From contig DBMJ01000004.1 in assembly GCA_002298125.1 (NCBI GenBank), positions 111,300-168,709 of the forward strand: 57,410 bases of DNA. The letters are read 5' to 3'. Positions 41,662 to 50,340 of this stretch are shown here, piece by piece (the stretch's first letter is position 1; each line of letters starts with the position of its first letter). This stretch comes from Clostridium sp. UBA701. Its GTDB lineage: Bacteria; Bacillota; Clostridia; Clostridiales; Clostridiaceae. The position numbers and the translations under genes were made by a program. The notes under the pieces are model-generated. The model did not search any database, was not told the DNA's origin, and was given only the letters and a program-made list of their open reading frames with translations.

Positions 41662-42324
41662 CTATCTCCAGGGCGGCTTCATATATATGTCAATAGGGAA
41701 AATTTCTCCCTTTACCTTGCCTTTGAGCTGCTCTTCAAAGTCTCTTCTGCATACCAAATAGCTATATGGTATGCCTATCCTTTGAGATATGGCTTCTGTG
41801 ACCCTGTCTCCTCTTAAAATATCCTCTAAAGAGGTTTCATAGGATAAATTTGTGTTGGAGATAAGCTTTGTAACCTTTAACCTTGAGGCTCTCTCTATCT
41901 CTTTAATGTATTCCTCTGTATCCTTTTCATCCTTGGTAAAGGGACGACTGTTGTTTATAACAAAATACATATCGTAGGGTTCTTCCTTAAAGTAACGATT
42001 ATATTGTCCAAGAACCACAGCTCCTGCATCGTCTCCTCCCACATCTATGACTACAGTGTAGGACTTATCATTGAACACAGAAAACACCTCTGAGGGTACT
42101 ACTGCAAGCTCAGCATTAGAGAGATGAGGATTTGAGGATATTACCTTCACCCCAGCCTCTTTAAGCATATCACTAACATCTCTTACACAGAAGTAAGGAT
42201 TTACTATATCAATATCCACAATGGCTACCTTTTCATGCTGCTTTGCGAGCATAAGAGCATAGTTTATGGATATTTCCGTTTTGCCACTGCCAAAATGACC
42301 TGCAAAAACCTTTAATCTGCTCAT
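41662..42324 (-). CDS. P-loop ATPase of SIMIBI type, unknown function
   Basis: A 220-residue P-loop protein beginning MSRLKVFAGHFGSGKTE; the Walker A variant GHFGSGKTE is at about residues 9-17, DIDIVNPYFCVRD resembles the switch region of MinD/CobQ-type ATPases, and VVIDVGGDDAG is a Walker B-like segment. INNSRPFTKD could be the base-recognition part. No membrane targeting sequence. It lies between buk and the oxidoreductase genes with 30-60 nt gaps, so it is probably cotranscribed and may help assemble or activate the iron-sulfur/TPP enzyme. Function is not known to me. Confidence 0.7.
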   Translation of the reverse strand: MSRLKVFAGHFGSGKTEISINYALMLAKQHEKVAIVDIDIVNPYFCVRDVSDMLKEAGVKVISSNPHLSNAELAVVPSEVFSVFNDKSYTVVIDVGGDDAGAVVLGQYNRYFKEEPYDMYFVINNSRPFTKDEKDTEEYIKEIERASRLKVTKLISNTNLSYETSLEDILRGDRVTEAISQRIGIPYSYLVCRRDFEEQLKGKVKGEIFPIDIYMKPPWR

Positions 42325-42351
42325 AGCATTCTCCTTTTAATGTAGTTAGAC

Positions 42352-43422
42352 CTATTTGTATTCCTTAGCAGCTTCTTCTCCCTTTAATACTCTAAGTCCT
42401 CCCTGAGCAAGAGCTAAAAGCTCATCCTCTCCAGCATAAACTACTAGAGGAGCAATGAATTCTACTCTTTCCTTAATATATTGAACCATATATTTTCCAT
42501 AGGCTATTCCGCCTGTTAATATTATGGCATCAACCTTACCAGAGAGTGCTGCTGCACACTTTCCTATTTCCTTAGCTACTTGATAGCCCATGGCATTGTG
42601 AATGAGCTTAGCCTTTTCATCTCCTGCTAGTGATCTCTCTTCTATGCTCTTAGCATCATTTGTATTCATATAGGCTACATAGCCGCCTTTTCCAGTGATG
42701 AGCTTCTTTAATTCCTCTAGTGTATACTTTCCACTGTAGCATAGCTTTACTAGGTCTCCTATAGGAAGACCGCCGCTTCTCTCTGGAGAGAAAGGACCTT
42801 CACCATCTAGAGCATTGTTTACATCTACTACTCTGCCATTTTTATGAGCTCCTACAGATATCCCTCCACCCATGTGAGCTACTATAAGGTTTAAATCCTC
42901 ATATTTTCTGTTGTTCTCTTTAGCATATCTCTTTGCTACAGCCTTCTGATTTAGTGCATGGAATATACTCTTTCTTTCAATTTCAGGCATACCTGATATC
43001 CTTGCTACCTCATCCATCTCATCTACTACTACAGGATCTACTATATAGGATGGTATGTTAAGAGATGTTGCTATCTCATTTGCTATTATTCCTCCAAGAT
43101 TAGAAGCATGCTGTCCGGAAACTCCAATTTTTAGATCCTCAAGCATGATATCGTTAACAGCGTAAGTACCGCCTTCTATAGGCTTTAAGAGTCCGCCTCT
43201 TCCAACAACAGCATTTAGGGTATTTATGTCAAATTTCTTATCAGAGAGTACCTTTAGGATTACTTCCTTTCTGAAGCTAAACTGATCCACAATAGTGTCA
43301 TATTTTGCAATTTCCTCTGAGGAATGTCTTAAGGTTTCCACCAATATAGGGTTTTCATCCTCATAAACCCCTATCTTAGTGGAGGTAGAACCTGGATTTA
43401 TTATTAGTAATCTGTAAGCCAT
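42352..43422 (-). CDS. buk: Butyrate kinase (copy 1)
   Basis: A 356-residue ASKHA-fold acyl kinase converting butyryl (or branched acyl) phosphate and ADP to the acid and ATP. INPGSTSTKIGVYED at the N-terminus, VVGRGGLL, HMGGGISVG and SGGLPIGDLVKLC are family segments. ATG 43422 (MAYRLLIINPG) has GGGAGG upstream; the longer reading lacks one. Downstream of ptb across a structured 140-bp spacer. A second copy lies at 44503-45585. Confidence 0.94.
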   Translation of the reverse strand: MAYRLLIINPGSTSTKIGVYEDENPILVETLRHSSEEIAKYDTIVDQFSFRKEVILKVLSDKKFDINTLNAVVGRGGLLKPIEGGTYAVNDIMLEDLKIGVSGQHASNLGGIIANEIATSLNIPSYIVDPVVVDEMDEVARISGMPEIERKSIFHALNQKAVAKRYAKENNRKYEDLNLIVAHMGGGISVGAHKNGRVVDVNNALDGEGPFSPERSGGLPIGDLVKLCYSGKYTLEELKKLITGKGGYVAYMNTNDAKSIEERSLAGDEKAKLIHNAMGYQVAKEIGKCAAALSGKVDAIILTGGIAYGKYMVQYIKERVEFIAPLVVYAGEDELLALAQGGLRVLKGEEAAKEYK

Positions 43423-43562
43423 GATTTTCCTCCCTATGTTGAGTTTATTTATCCGATGTCTTCCGCCACTAATACCCAACTTCTTAATTTGGGGATAAGT
43501 GGCGTTACGACCCTGGATAACGACTTCTAAGCTTCCGCTGGAGTTTAAAACTCCACCTAAAG
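43423..43562 (-). other. Structured intergenic region between ptb and buk
   Basis: Three inverted repeats occur in 140 bp: GGAGTTT-A-AAACTCC (43540-43554), CGTTA/TAACG (43503-43507 and 43517-43521), and 16-bp arms at 43464-43479 and 43489-43504 with two mismatches. No T run follows, so it is not a simple terminator. It may be an mRNA-processing or regulatory structure, or a dispersed clostridial repeat; no known riboswitch core is recognised. Confidence 0.6.
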
Positions 43563-44477
43563 CTAAGAATTCTGTTTACTAGCTGCCACCAATGCTGCAA
43601 GAGCAATGGAGTTTAGTTTTGTCTCGTGACTATCTGCTCTTGAGGTAAGTATTACTGGAGCAGAGGTACCTACTAGTATTCCACCACTCTTTGAATCTGT
43701 GGTGTAGGTTAGGGTCTTGTACATTACATTTCCTGCTTCAATGTTTGGAAGCAGCATTATGTCTGCCTTTCCTGCCACAGGTCCGCTGATTTTCTTGTGA
43801 GCTGCAGCCTCTTCTGAAAGAGCATTGTCAAGAGCAAGAGGTCCATCTACAATACAGCCCTTAATCTGTCCTCTCTCATTCATTTTAGAAAGTATGGATG
43901 CATCCACAGTAGCTGGCATATCAGGATTTACTACCTCTACAGCACATATAGCTGCTGCCTTTGGAGTATCTATTCCTACAGCCTTAGCCACCTTTACAGC
44001 ATTGTTTAGTATATCTATTTTAGCCTTTAAGTCTGGATACATGTTAAAGGCTGCATCTGTTAGAAATATCAATCTATCGTACTTAGGAATTTCAAAAACC
44101 CCAACGTGAGACATCAAATTACCTGTTCTTAGACCAACCTCTTTATTAAGAACTGCTCTTAAGAAGTTTGCAGTGTCTATAAGACCCTTCATCACCATAT
44201 CCGCTTTCCCGGAGGATACAAGCTCCACTGCCTTTACTGCTGCTTTTTTGTCATTAGGCTCATGTATTATTTCAAAATCTGAAATGTCCATGCCTATTTT
44301 TTTTGCTGTGTTCTCAATCATCTCTTTGTTTCCAACTAGGATAGCCTTTGCTAGACCTTCTTTTCTTGCATCTCTTACTGCCTCAAGTACTGGCTCATCC
44401 TGAGCTACAGCTACTGCTATAGTCTTCATTTCACTACTCTTTACCTTGCAAAGTACCTCTTCAAAGGTTTTAATCAC
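43563..44477 (-). CDS. ptb: Phosphate butyryltransferase
   Basis: A 304-residue enzyme exchanging CoA for phosphate on butyryl- or branched acyl-CoA. Segments such as VRDARKEGLAKAILVGNK, GLRTGNLMSHVGVFEIP, DAAFNMYPDLKAKIDI and KMNERGQIKGCIVDGPLALD follow the Ptb/Pta family. GTG 44477 is preferred: GGAGG lies 8 nt upstream and the alternative upstream TTG would sit inside that site. Flanked by two buk genes in one transcript. Confidence 0.94.
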   Translation of the reverse strand: MIKTFEEVLCKVKSSEMKTIAVAVAQDEPVLEAVRDARKEGLAKAILVGNKEMIENTAKKIGMDISDFEIIHEPNDKKAAVKAVELVSSGKADMVMKGLIDTANFLRAVLNKEVGLRTGNLMSHVGVFEIPKYDRLIFLTDAAFNMYPDLKAKIDILNNAVKVAKAVGIDTPKAAAICAVEVVNPDMPATVDASILSKMNERGQIKGCIVDGPLALDNALSEEAAAHKKISGPVAGKADIMLLPNIEAGNVMYKTLTYTTDSKSGGILVGTSAPVILTSRADSHETKLNSIALAALVAASKQNS

Positions 44478-44502
44478 GATAACTACCTCCAATTTTTGCG
44501 TC

Positions 44503-45585
44503 TTATACCTCTAATTCGTAAATCTTAGGAGCCTCTTCACCCTTTACAACTCTTAAAGCTCCCTCTGCTAGGGCAAGCATTTCATCCTCTCCTGGTACAA
44601 TCTCCACAGGAGCTATAAAGGAAACCTGCTCTAAAATCCAGGTTGTAAGTCTTTTATTATGGGCCAGTCCCCCTGTAAGTATTACAGCATCCACTTTTCC
44701 TGATAGTACTGCAGCCATAGCACCTATTTCCTTGCTTATCTGATAAGCCATGGCTTTTAAAATAAGCTCTGCCTTTTCATCCCCAGCATCAATTCTGCTG
44801 TCAACCTCTCTGCCGTCGTTGGTGCCAAGATAGCCTACAAGACCTCCTTGTCCAACCATTTTCTTCTTAAGCTCTTTATAGCTGTGCTTACCGCTATATG
44901 CAAGCTTCACCATATCTCCAGCTGGAAGACCACCGCTTCTTTCAGGTGAGAAGGGTCCTTCTTCGTTGGCATTGTTTACATCTATTATTCTTCCATTTCT
45001 CATAGGAGCTATGGAAATGCCGCCGCCTAAATGAGCTACTACAAAAGAGCTTTTATCAAATTCCAGCTCTCTCTTGCTGCAAACTCTTCTTGTCACTGCC
45101 TTTATATTTAAAGCATGCACCAAGGAACGTCTTGGAAGCTCTGGGAGTCCAGATATTCTTGCCTCTGGTTCAAATTCATCCACTGCTACAGGATCTACTA
45201 TATAGGCAGGAATGTCAGCCTTTAAAGCAATTTCATGGGCGATTATACCGCCTAAGTTAGAGGCATGCTCTCCTTGATAACCAGTCTTTAAATCCTCCAG
45301 CATCTTTTGTGTTACACTGTAGGTTCCTCCTGGCATAGGTCTTAGTAGACCTCCTCTTCCAACAACTGCGTCAAGTTCATTAGGCTCAAGTTTCTGCTCT
45401 TTTAACCACTGCAGGATAACTTCTGTCCTCATGTCCTTCTGGTCATATATCTTTTCGAACTTTTTTATTTCCTCGCTGCTATGAGATAAGTTAGCTTGAG
45501 CTACTACCTCCTGCTCCTTAAAAAGAGCTAATTTGGTGGAGGTTGAACCAGGGTTTATTGCTAATATATAACCTTTTTTATTCAT
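44503..45585 (-). CDS. buk: Butyrate kinase (copy 2)
   Basis: A 360-residue butyrate kinase paralogue of the 42352-43422 protein: INPGSTSTKLALF, VVGRGGLLRPMPGGTY, HLGGGISIAPMRNG and SGGLPAGDMVKLAYSG. GGAGGAAG before the ATG. It opens the buk-ptb-buk set, 25 nt from ptb. The two kinases differ enough to suggest different acyl preferences (straight versus branched), which the sequence cannot settle. Confidence 0.94.
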   Translation of the reverse strand: MNKKGYILAINPGSTSTKLALFKEQEVVAQANLSHSSEEIKKFEKIYDQKDMRTEVILQWLKEQKLEPNELDAVVGRGGLLRPMPGGTYSVTQKMLEDLKTGYQGEHASNLGGIIAHEIALKADIPAYIVDPVAVDEFEPEARISGLPELPRRSLVHALNIKAVTRRVCSKRELEFDKSSFVVAHLGGGISIAPMRNGRIIDVNNANEEGPFSPERSGGLPAGDMVKLAYSGKHSYKELKKKMVGQGGLVGYLGTNDGREVDSRIDAGDEKAELILKAMAYQISKEIGAMAAVLSGKVDAVILTGGLAHNKRLTTWILEQVSFIAPVEIVPGEDEMLALAEGALRVVKGEEAPKIYELEV

Positions 45586-45682
45586 TTGCGCTTCCTCCGT
45601 GCAACTTTTTTATTAAAATTTCACTAACTCAATTACATTTTATCAAATAAATAGTGTAAATTACAAGTTTTCAGAATATTTA

Positions 45683-47281
45683 TTATTTTGGTGAATAAAG
45701 GCTCATAATAGCTTCTGCACACTTTAATCCATCTACTGCGGCGGATATAATCCCACCAGCATATCCAGCCCCTTCTCCTGCAGGATATAATCCTTCTACA
45801 GATAAACTTTGCAAGTTTTCCTTCCTTATCAACCTGAGAGGTGCAGAGGTTCTGGTTTCGATGCCTGTTAGTACTGCATCATTTCTCCCAAAGCCCTTTA
45901 TTCGCCTGTCAAAGACTAAAATTCCTTCCTTGAGGGTGTCTACCACATAAGAAGGAAGTACCTTTGACAGCTTTGCATAGCTCCATCCTGGGGCGTAGCT
46001 TGGTTCCACATCTCCCAGTCTTTTAGTTACCTTATCCTCATAAAAATCTCCTAAAAGCTGAAGAGGTGCATAATAGTTTTCTCCACCCTCAAGGTAAGCT
46101 AGTTTTTCATAATGCCTTTGAAATTCCATTCCAGCTAGAGGCTTTGAGCTCATAAAATCCTTAGGCCCCACTGTTACCACTAAGGCAGAGTTTGCATTTT
46201 TCTCATCTCTACTGTGATAGCTCATGCCATTTGTCACAAGATTGCCCTCCTCAGAAGCTGCTGCTACCACCTTGCCGCCAGGGCACATACAAAAGCTGTA
46301 CACTGACCTATCATAGGTTTTACTGGTGTAGGTAAGTCTATAGTCTGCCCCTCTAAGCTTAGGATGCGTTGCCATGGGACCATATTGACTTTCATTTATC
46401 ATAGCCTGAGGGTGTTCTATTCTCACCCCAATGGCAAAGGGCTTGCACTCCATAGCTAGGTTTTTATTATAAAGCATTTCGTAGGTATCTCTTGAGCTGT
46501 GACCTATGGCAAGGATAAGGCTTTCGCAGGGAATCTCATGAGAATTAACCACTATGCCCTGTAGTTTTCCCTGAGAGATAATTAAATCTGTAAGCTTTGA
46601 ATTAAAGTGTACCTCTCCTCCAAGCTCTATTATCCTTTTTCTTATATTGACTATAACAGTCTTTAGGATGTCTGTGCCCACATGGGGCTTTCCCATATAT
46701 TTAATCTCCTCTGGTGCACCTGACTTCACTAGCTCCTCTGTAATAAAGTCACAGCGGCTATCCTTACTTCTTGTAGTCAACTTTCCATCAGAGAAGGTGC
46801 CTGCTCCTCCCTCCCCAAACTGAACGTTACAATCTGTATCAAGAGCACCACCGCTCCAGAAGTCATCCACAAGCTTTGTCCTTTCCTCCACACTGCGTCC
46901 TCTCTCAAAAATAATGGGGTTATAGCCTTTTTCAGCCATCAAAAGACCGGCAAATAATCCTGCCGGTCCCATTCCTATAATCACAGGTCTATGTAGAGGC
47001 TTCTTCTGTCCAAGGGTAAAGCTTGCCTCATATTTATTTTCTTCAAATTTAACATCACTATCATTGATCTTAGTAACTAATCTTGCTTCCTCATCACATT
47101 CAAACTCCACGGAATAGTTAAAACGTATATCACTCTTATTTCTAGCATCAATGGATTGCTTTACAATTTTAAAGTTTTTTACATTTTTTTCCTTAAGGCC
47201 CACTTTTTTTATTGCCTTTAGTTTTAGTATATTTTCATCCTCCTCCAGTCTAAGAAGAAGATTGTTTATTCTTATAGCCAT
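45683..47281 (-). CDS. FAD-dependent dehydrogenase (COG2509 type)
   Basis: A 532-residue flavoprotein. An N-terminal region of about 95 residues precedes the FAD-binding VIIGMGPAGLFAGLLMAEKG (about 100-120). CNVQFGEGGAGTFSDGKLTTR and the C-terminal YPAGEGAGYAGGIISAAVDGLKCAE match the uncharacterised FAD-dependent dehydrogenase family COG2509. The substrate is unknown. GGAGGTG before the ATG; it starts 20 nt after cdaR, so it is probably in the cda operon. Confidence 0.85.
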   Translation of the reverse strand: MAIRINNLLLRLEEDENILKLKAIKKVGLKEKNVKNFKIVKQSIDARNKSDIRFNYSVEFECDEEARLVTKINDSDVKFEENKYEASFTLGQKKPLHRPVIIGMGPAGLFAGLLMAEKGYNPIIFERGRSVEERTKLVDDFWSGGALDTDCNVQFGEGGAGTFSDGKLTTRSKDSRCDFITEELVKSGAPEEIKYMGKPHVGTDILKTVIVNIRKRIIELGGEVHFNSKLTDLIISQGKLQGIVVNSHEIPCESLILAIGHSSRDTYEMLYNKNLAMECKPFAIGVRIEHPQAMINESQYGPMATHPKLRGADYRLTYTSKTYDRSVYSFCMCPGGKVVAAASEEGNLVTNGMSYHSRDEKNANSALVVTVGPKDFMSSKPLAGMEFQRHYEKLAYLEGGENYYAPLQLLGDFYEDKVTKRLGDVEPSYAPGWSYAKLSKVLPSYVVDTLKEGILVFDRRIKGFGRNDAVLTGIETRTSAPLRLIRKENLQSLSVEGLYPAGEGAGYAGGIISAAVDGLKCAEAIMSLYSPK

Positions 47282-47300
47282 AAGTACACCTCCAGAATGC

Positions 47301-48512
47301 TTATTTTTTTGTCAGGTTAACTTCAATCTTATCCGGTGTGGTTAATATTAGCTTTACTGCTGGATCCTTAGGCTTTACCACCACTGTATAGGTATTCTTT
47401 CCCTCCGAAGCTCCAGAAAAATCTAGATAACATTCAAAGCTGTCTTGGTTTAAAGCTTTAATTATTAGGTCCTCTCCAGATACCTTTACCTCCACCTTAT
47501 TTGCTGCAGGTGTAACTGAAAAACTATCTGCATTTTTATAGGCTACATTTAGTGATAAGGTTCTCTCCGTAAGCTTAGGGGATAAATCAAGCCTTACCTT
47601 AACTTGTTCAGAGCTTCCTATAACCCTTACGTTTTTCGGTACCACAAGCTTAACCTCTACGGTTGCACTTTCTGTAAAGGTGGAGAGGTCTATAGGCTCA
47701 GTATCTAAAACCTGTATCTTGGAGGTTATTTCCTCAGCACCTGCAATATCTATTTTTTCTGGGTTTGCATAGGCTATGGTATAAGTGCCATTAGTTGGCA
47801 GATTACCTTTTACCTTTACGTTTATACCTACAGTTTTAATCTTCTTTACTGGTACTACAATATCTGCAAAATTCTTTGTAACAATTACGTGCTCTACTGG
47901 TTTATCGGCAGAATCTACAGCCACCAGAGGCAATGCAAAGTTAACATCCTTGTCAGCATTTTTTACGCTGCCCTTTGCCACTGCTTTTACTACCCTGCTT
48001 ATATATTTAGCTGCACCCTTTACAGTAACCTCAGAGGGCTTTATTTCAGGCTGAAGTGTAGCATATCCAGATTTTGGCACACCCTCCATCTCTAGTTCTA
48101 CAGGTACAGTCTTCTCTGTAAGATCATCTAGTACTACCTTAACAGCCATATCTCCTGTAGCCAGCACCTTTACCTTTTCAGGCTGCGCCTTTATCTCTAC
48201 TGGTATCAAATTATCTCCCTTCTTTAAGGCATAGGTACCCATATCAGCCACTACCTTAAAGTCACTTGAAGATACTGCATTTACCTCAGAGGTCTGGCCC
48301 TCTACTGATATAGTGATTGTATAATCACCTTCAGATACCTCAGCAAGCTTTGCTTGGGTTACAGCATCCATATTAACAAGCTCTACCTTGACATTTTTGA
48401 TCTTTCTGTTAATTCTAGTGTTTTCTAGGTTTGAAACATATAACCATAATCCAAAGGCTACGATAACACAGGTTATCTTTATTATTATCTGTTGTGAATT
48501 TTTGATTCCCAT
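47301..48512 (-). CDS. cdaR: YbbR-domain protein CdaR, regulator of CdaA
   Basis: A 403-residue protein with one N-terminal membrane helix (about residues 8-27, IIIKITCVIVAFGLWLYV) and an external region of about four repeated YbbR beta-rich domains (repeating patterns like PVELEMEGVPKSGY and VGINVKVKGNLPTNGTY). In Firmicutes CdaR binds and modulates the diadenylate cyclase CdaA. It starts 28 nt inside the end of cdaA, with AAGGTGAAGG upstream, so translation is coupled. Confidence 0.94.
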   Translation of the reverse strand: MGIKNSQQIIIKITCVIVAFGLWLYVSNLENTRINRKIKNVKVELVNMDAVTQAKLAEVSEGDYTITISVEGQTSEVNAVSSSDFKVVADMGTYALKKGDNLIPVEIKAQPEKVKVLATGDMAVKVVLDDLTEKTVPVELEMEGVPKSGYATLQPEIKPSEVTVKGAAKYISRVVKAVAKGSVKNADKDVNFALPLVAVDSADKPVEHVIVTKNFADIVVPVKKIKTVGINVKVKGNLPTNGTYTIAYANPEKIDIAGAEEITSKIQVLDTEPIDLSTFTESATVEVKLVVPKNVRVIGSSEQVKVRLDLSPKLTERTLSLNVAYKNADSFSVTPAANKVEVKVSGEDLIIKALNQDSFECYLDFSGASEGKNTYTVVVKPKDPAVKLILTTPDKIEVNLTKK

Positions 48513-49330
48513 GCCTTCACCTTCTCTCTGAGAGACCTCTTTCTATTTGAACGATTCTTGATTATCCTCATTAGGATATCCTTCAATTTATCCTTGTCAT
48601 AATTTCTTGTAAGCCTTCCGTTTACTGCTAGGGATATCACTCCAGTCTCTTCAGATACCACAATGGTCATAGCATCAGAGTTTTCTGAAATACCAATGGC
48701 TGCTCGGTGCCTTGTTCCCAGCTCCTTGCTAAGTTCATTGCTGCTAGTTAGCGGTAAAAAACAGCCTGCAGCTACAATACGGTCATTCCTTATAACTGTA
48801 GCACCATCGTGGAGAGGAGTGTTTATTACAAAAATGTTTTCTAAAAGTGCAGCACTTACAGCTGCATCAAGCTTTGTACCAGTACTAATGACTTCTCCAA
48901 GACCAGTTTTTTGCTCTATTATAATAAGAGCTCCTGTTTTAGTTTTGGAAAGTCTTTCCACAGCATTTACTATCTCTGTGATTACCTCTACTGCAGCTTC
49001 CTCATCTTCTAACAAAGACATATCATTAAAGGCAGACCTTCCAAGGTGCTCCAGGGCTCTTCTAATCTCCGGCTGAAAAATGATTACAATAGATAAAACA
49101 CCTATGGTTATGGTGTTGTTTAAAATCCAATAGAATAAGGTAAGATTTAAAAGCTTACTTATAGGAATTAGTATTACTATGAGCAGGATTCCCTTTAAAA
49201 GCTGTTCTGCTCTGGTCTCCTTTATAAGCATATAACCCTTATAAAATATGTAAGATACTACCAAAATATCTAATATAGCCCATACGCTTATATTTTGGAT
49301 AGTATTAAGAAGCATCTGAAGTAATGCCAA
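48485..49330 (-). CDS. cdaA: Membrane diadenylate cyclase CdaA
   Basis: A 281-residue c-di-AMP synthase. Three membrane helices occupy about residues 12-85; the DAC domain follows with the catalytic LHDGATVI and the RHR motif (GTRHRAAIG). TTG 49330 is preferred, 9 nt after GGGAG, with an ATG five codons later as the alternative. c-di-AMP controls potassium and cell-wall homeostasis; a c-di-AMP riboswitch lies about 2 kb away at 51461-51565. Confidence 0.95.
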   Translation of the reverse strand: MALLQMLLNTIQNISVWAILDILVVSYIFYKGYMLIKETRAEQLLKGILLIVILIPISKLLNLTLFYWILNNTITIGVLSIVIIFQPEIRRALEHLGRSAFNDMSLLEDEEAAVEVITEIVNAVERLSKTKTGALIIIEQKTGLGEVISTGTKLDAAVSAALLENIFVINTPLHDGATVIRNDRIVAAGCFLPLTSSNELSKELGTRHRAAIGISENSDAMTIVVSEETGVISLAVNGRLTRNYDKDKLKDILMRIIKNRSNRKRSLREKVKAWESKIHNR

Positions 49331-49463
49331 ATTAACTCACTCCCTTTACGAATGTACCTATTAACAATTATACACCATTATATATTTTTATAGTATATAT
49401 GGGCAAATTTTTATAAAATATTAATAAAAAAATTACACAAAATATTTAAAAGGAGGTGTGTTT

Positions 49464-50126
49464 ATGGGCCACACTGAAAATAAAATTGAAAATTCACTAA
49501 AGGCTGCCTTAGAGAATGGGCTTTTAGAGGATGCAAAGGATATAAATATACGAGTGACTCCACAGGTAGTAGAGCTCTCTGGCTTTGTAGATGTGCTTTA
49601 TAATAAAAATAAAGCAGAAAAAATAGCAGAAAATCTATTAGTGCATCATAAGGTGGAAAACCATATAACTCTTTCCTACACAGGTAGCAAAAGTGACAAG
49701 GACATGGAGGAGGACATTAATAAAAAACTTAGAACCTCAAACTCCAGAGAGGATTTTAATGGAGTTACTGCCCATGTAGAAGCAGGAACTGCGGTATTAA
49801 ACGGCACTTTAGACACTGAAAGTCTAAGAAAACAAGCTTTAGAGCTGGCTTCAAAGGCAGAGGGTGTTGTAAATGTGGTAAATACAATGGATATAGGCTC
49901 CTCAAGCAATGATGTGGAAATAGCTAATGAAATCAATCGTTATTTTATCGACTCCTTTATCGATGTACAGGATGTCTCGTCCGTAGTACAGGATGGTATA
50001 GTACGACTTCAAGGCTACGTAAACAACTCAGCTGAGGGCAGAACTCTAAAGGCTATAGTTGAGGAAATAGATGGAGTGCATAAGGTCATAAATAATTTAG
50101 ATATAAGGGATTGGAGTCTGGAATAA
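49464..50126 (+). CDS. Triple BON-domain protein
   Basis: A 220-residue protein built from three BON (OsmY-like) domains at about 4-72, 76-146 and 150-218, each with the pattern of a strand ending in GxV or GTL followed by a helix and VxNxL/I (HKVENHITL, EGVVNVVNTM, HKVINNLDI). No signal peptide, so cytoplasmic, unlike OsmY. BON domains bind phospholipids or small molecules such as K+ (Kbp). ATG 49464 is preferred, 7 nt after AAAGGAGG. Divergent from cdaA across 130 bp; a K+/c-di-AMP link is speculation. Confidence 0.85.
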   Translation: MGHTENKIENSLKAALENGLLEDAKDINIRVTPQVVELSGFVDVLYNKNKAEKIAENLLVHHKVENHITLSYTGSKSDKDMEEDINKKLRTSNSREDFNGVTAHVEAGTAVLNGTLDTESLRKQALELASKAEGVVNVVNTMDIGSSSNDVEIANEINRYFIDSFIDVQDVSSVVQDGIVRLQGYVNNSAEGRTLKAIVEEIDGVHKVINNLDIRDWSLE

Positions 50127-50145
50127 TATCCAGGCTCTTTTTTTG
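50114..50145 (+). terminator. Terminator overlapping the end of the BON gene
   Basis: GAGTCTGGA / TCCAGGCTC (one mismatch) spans the stop codon and is followed by eight T residues. Confidence 0.8.
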
Positions 50146-50298
50146 CGTTATATTTTTTATACTTTATATTTTTTCTACATTATGGTAATATATCACCACA
50201 GGTATTAATTATTCTTAATTTGTCAGTCATAATCTTTCATTATATTATAGTATTAATATTATATGCCAAGTAATACTAAGAAAGGTAGGTGAGCTTTC

Positions 50299-50340
50299 GT
50301 GCTGCAGAATTTATGCAGTACGAGAAAATGCAGTGGATAA
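50299..50340 (+). CDS. Possible 13-codon leader ORF
   Basis: GTG 50299 lies 5 nt after AGGTGAG, the only good ribosome site in this leader. The reading MLQNLCSTRKCSG ends at TAA 50338-50340, overlapping the GTG start of the next gene (GTGGATAA). A hairpin GTGCTGCA / TGCAGTAC (50299-50321) covers its start. It could couple translation to the downstream gene, which lacks its own clear ribosome site. Too short to be certain. Confidence 0.35.
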   Translation: MLQNLCSTRKCSG

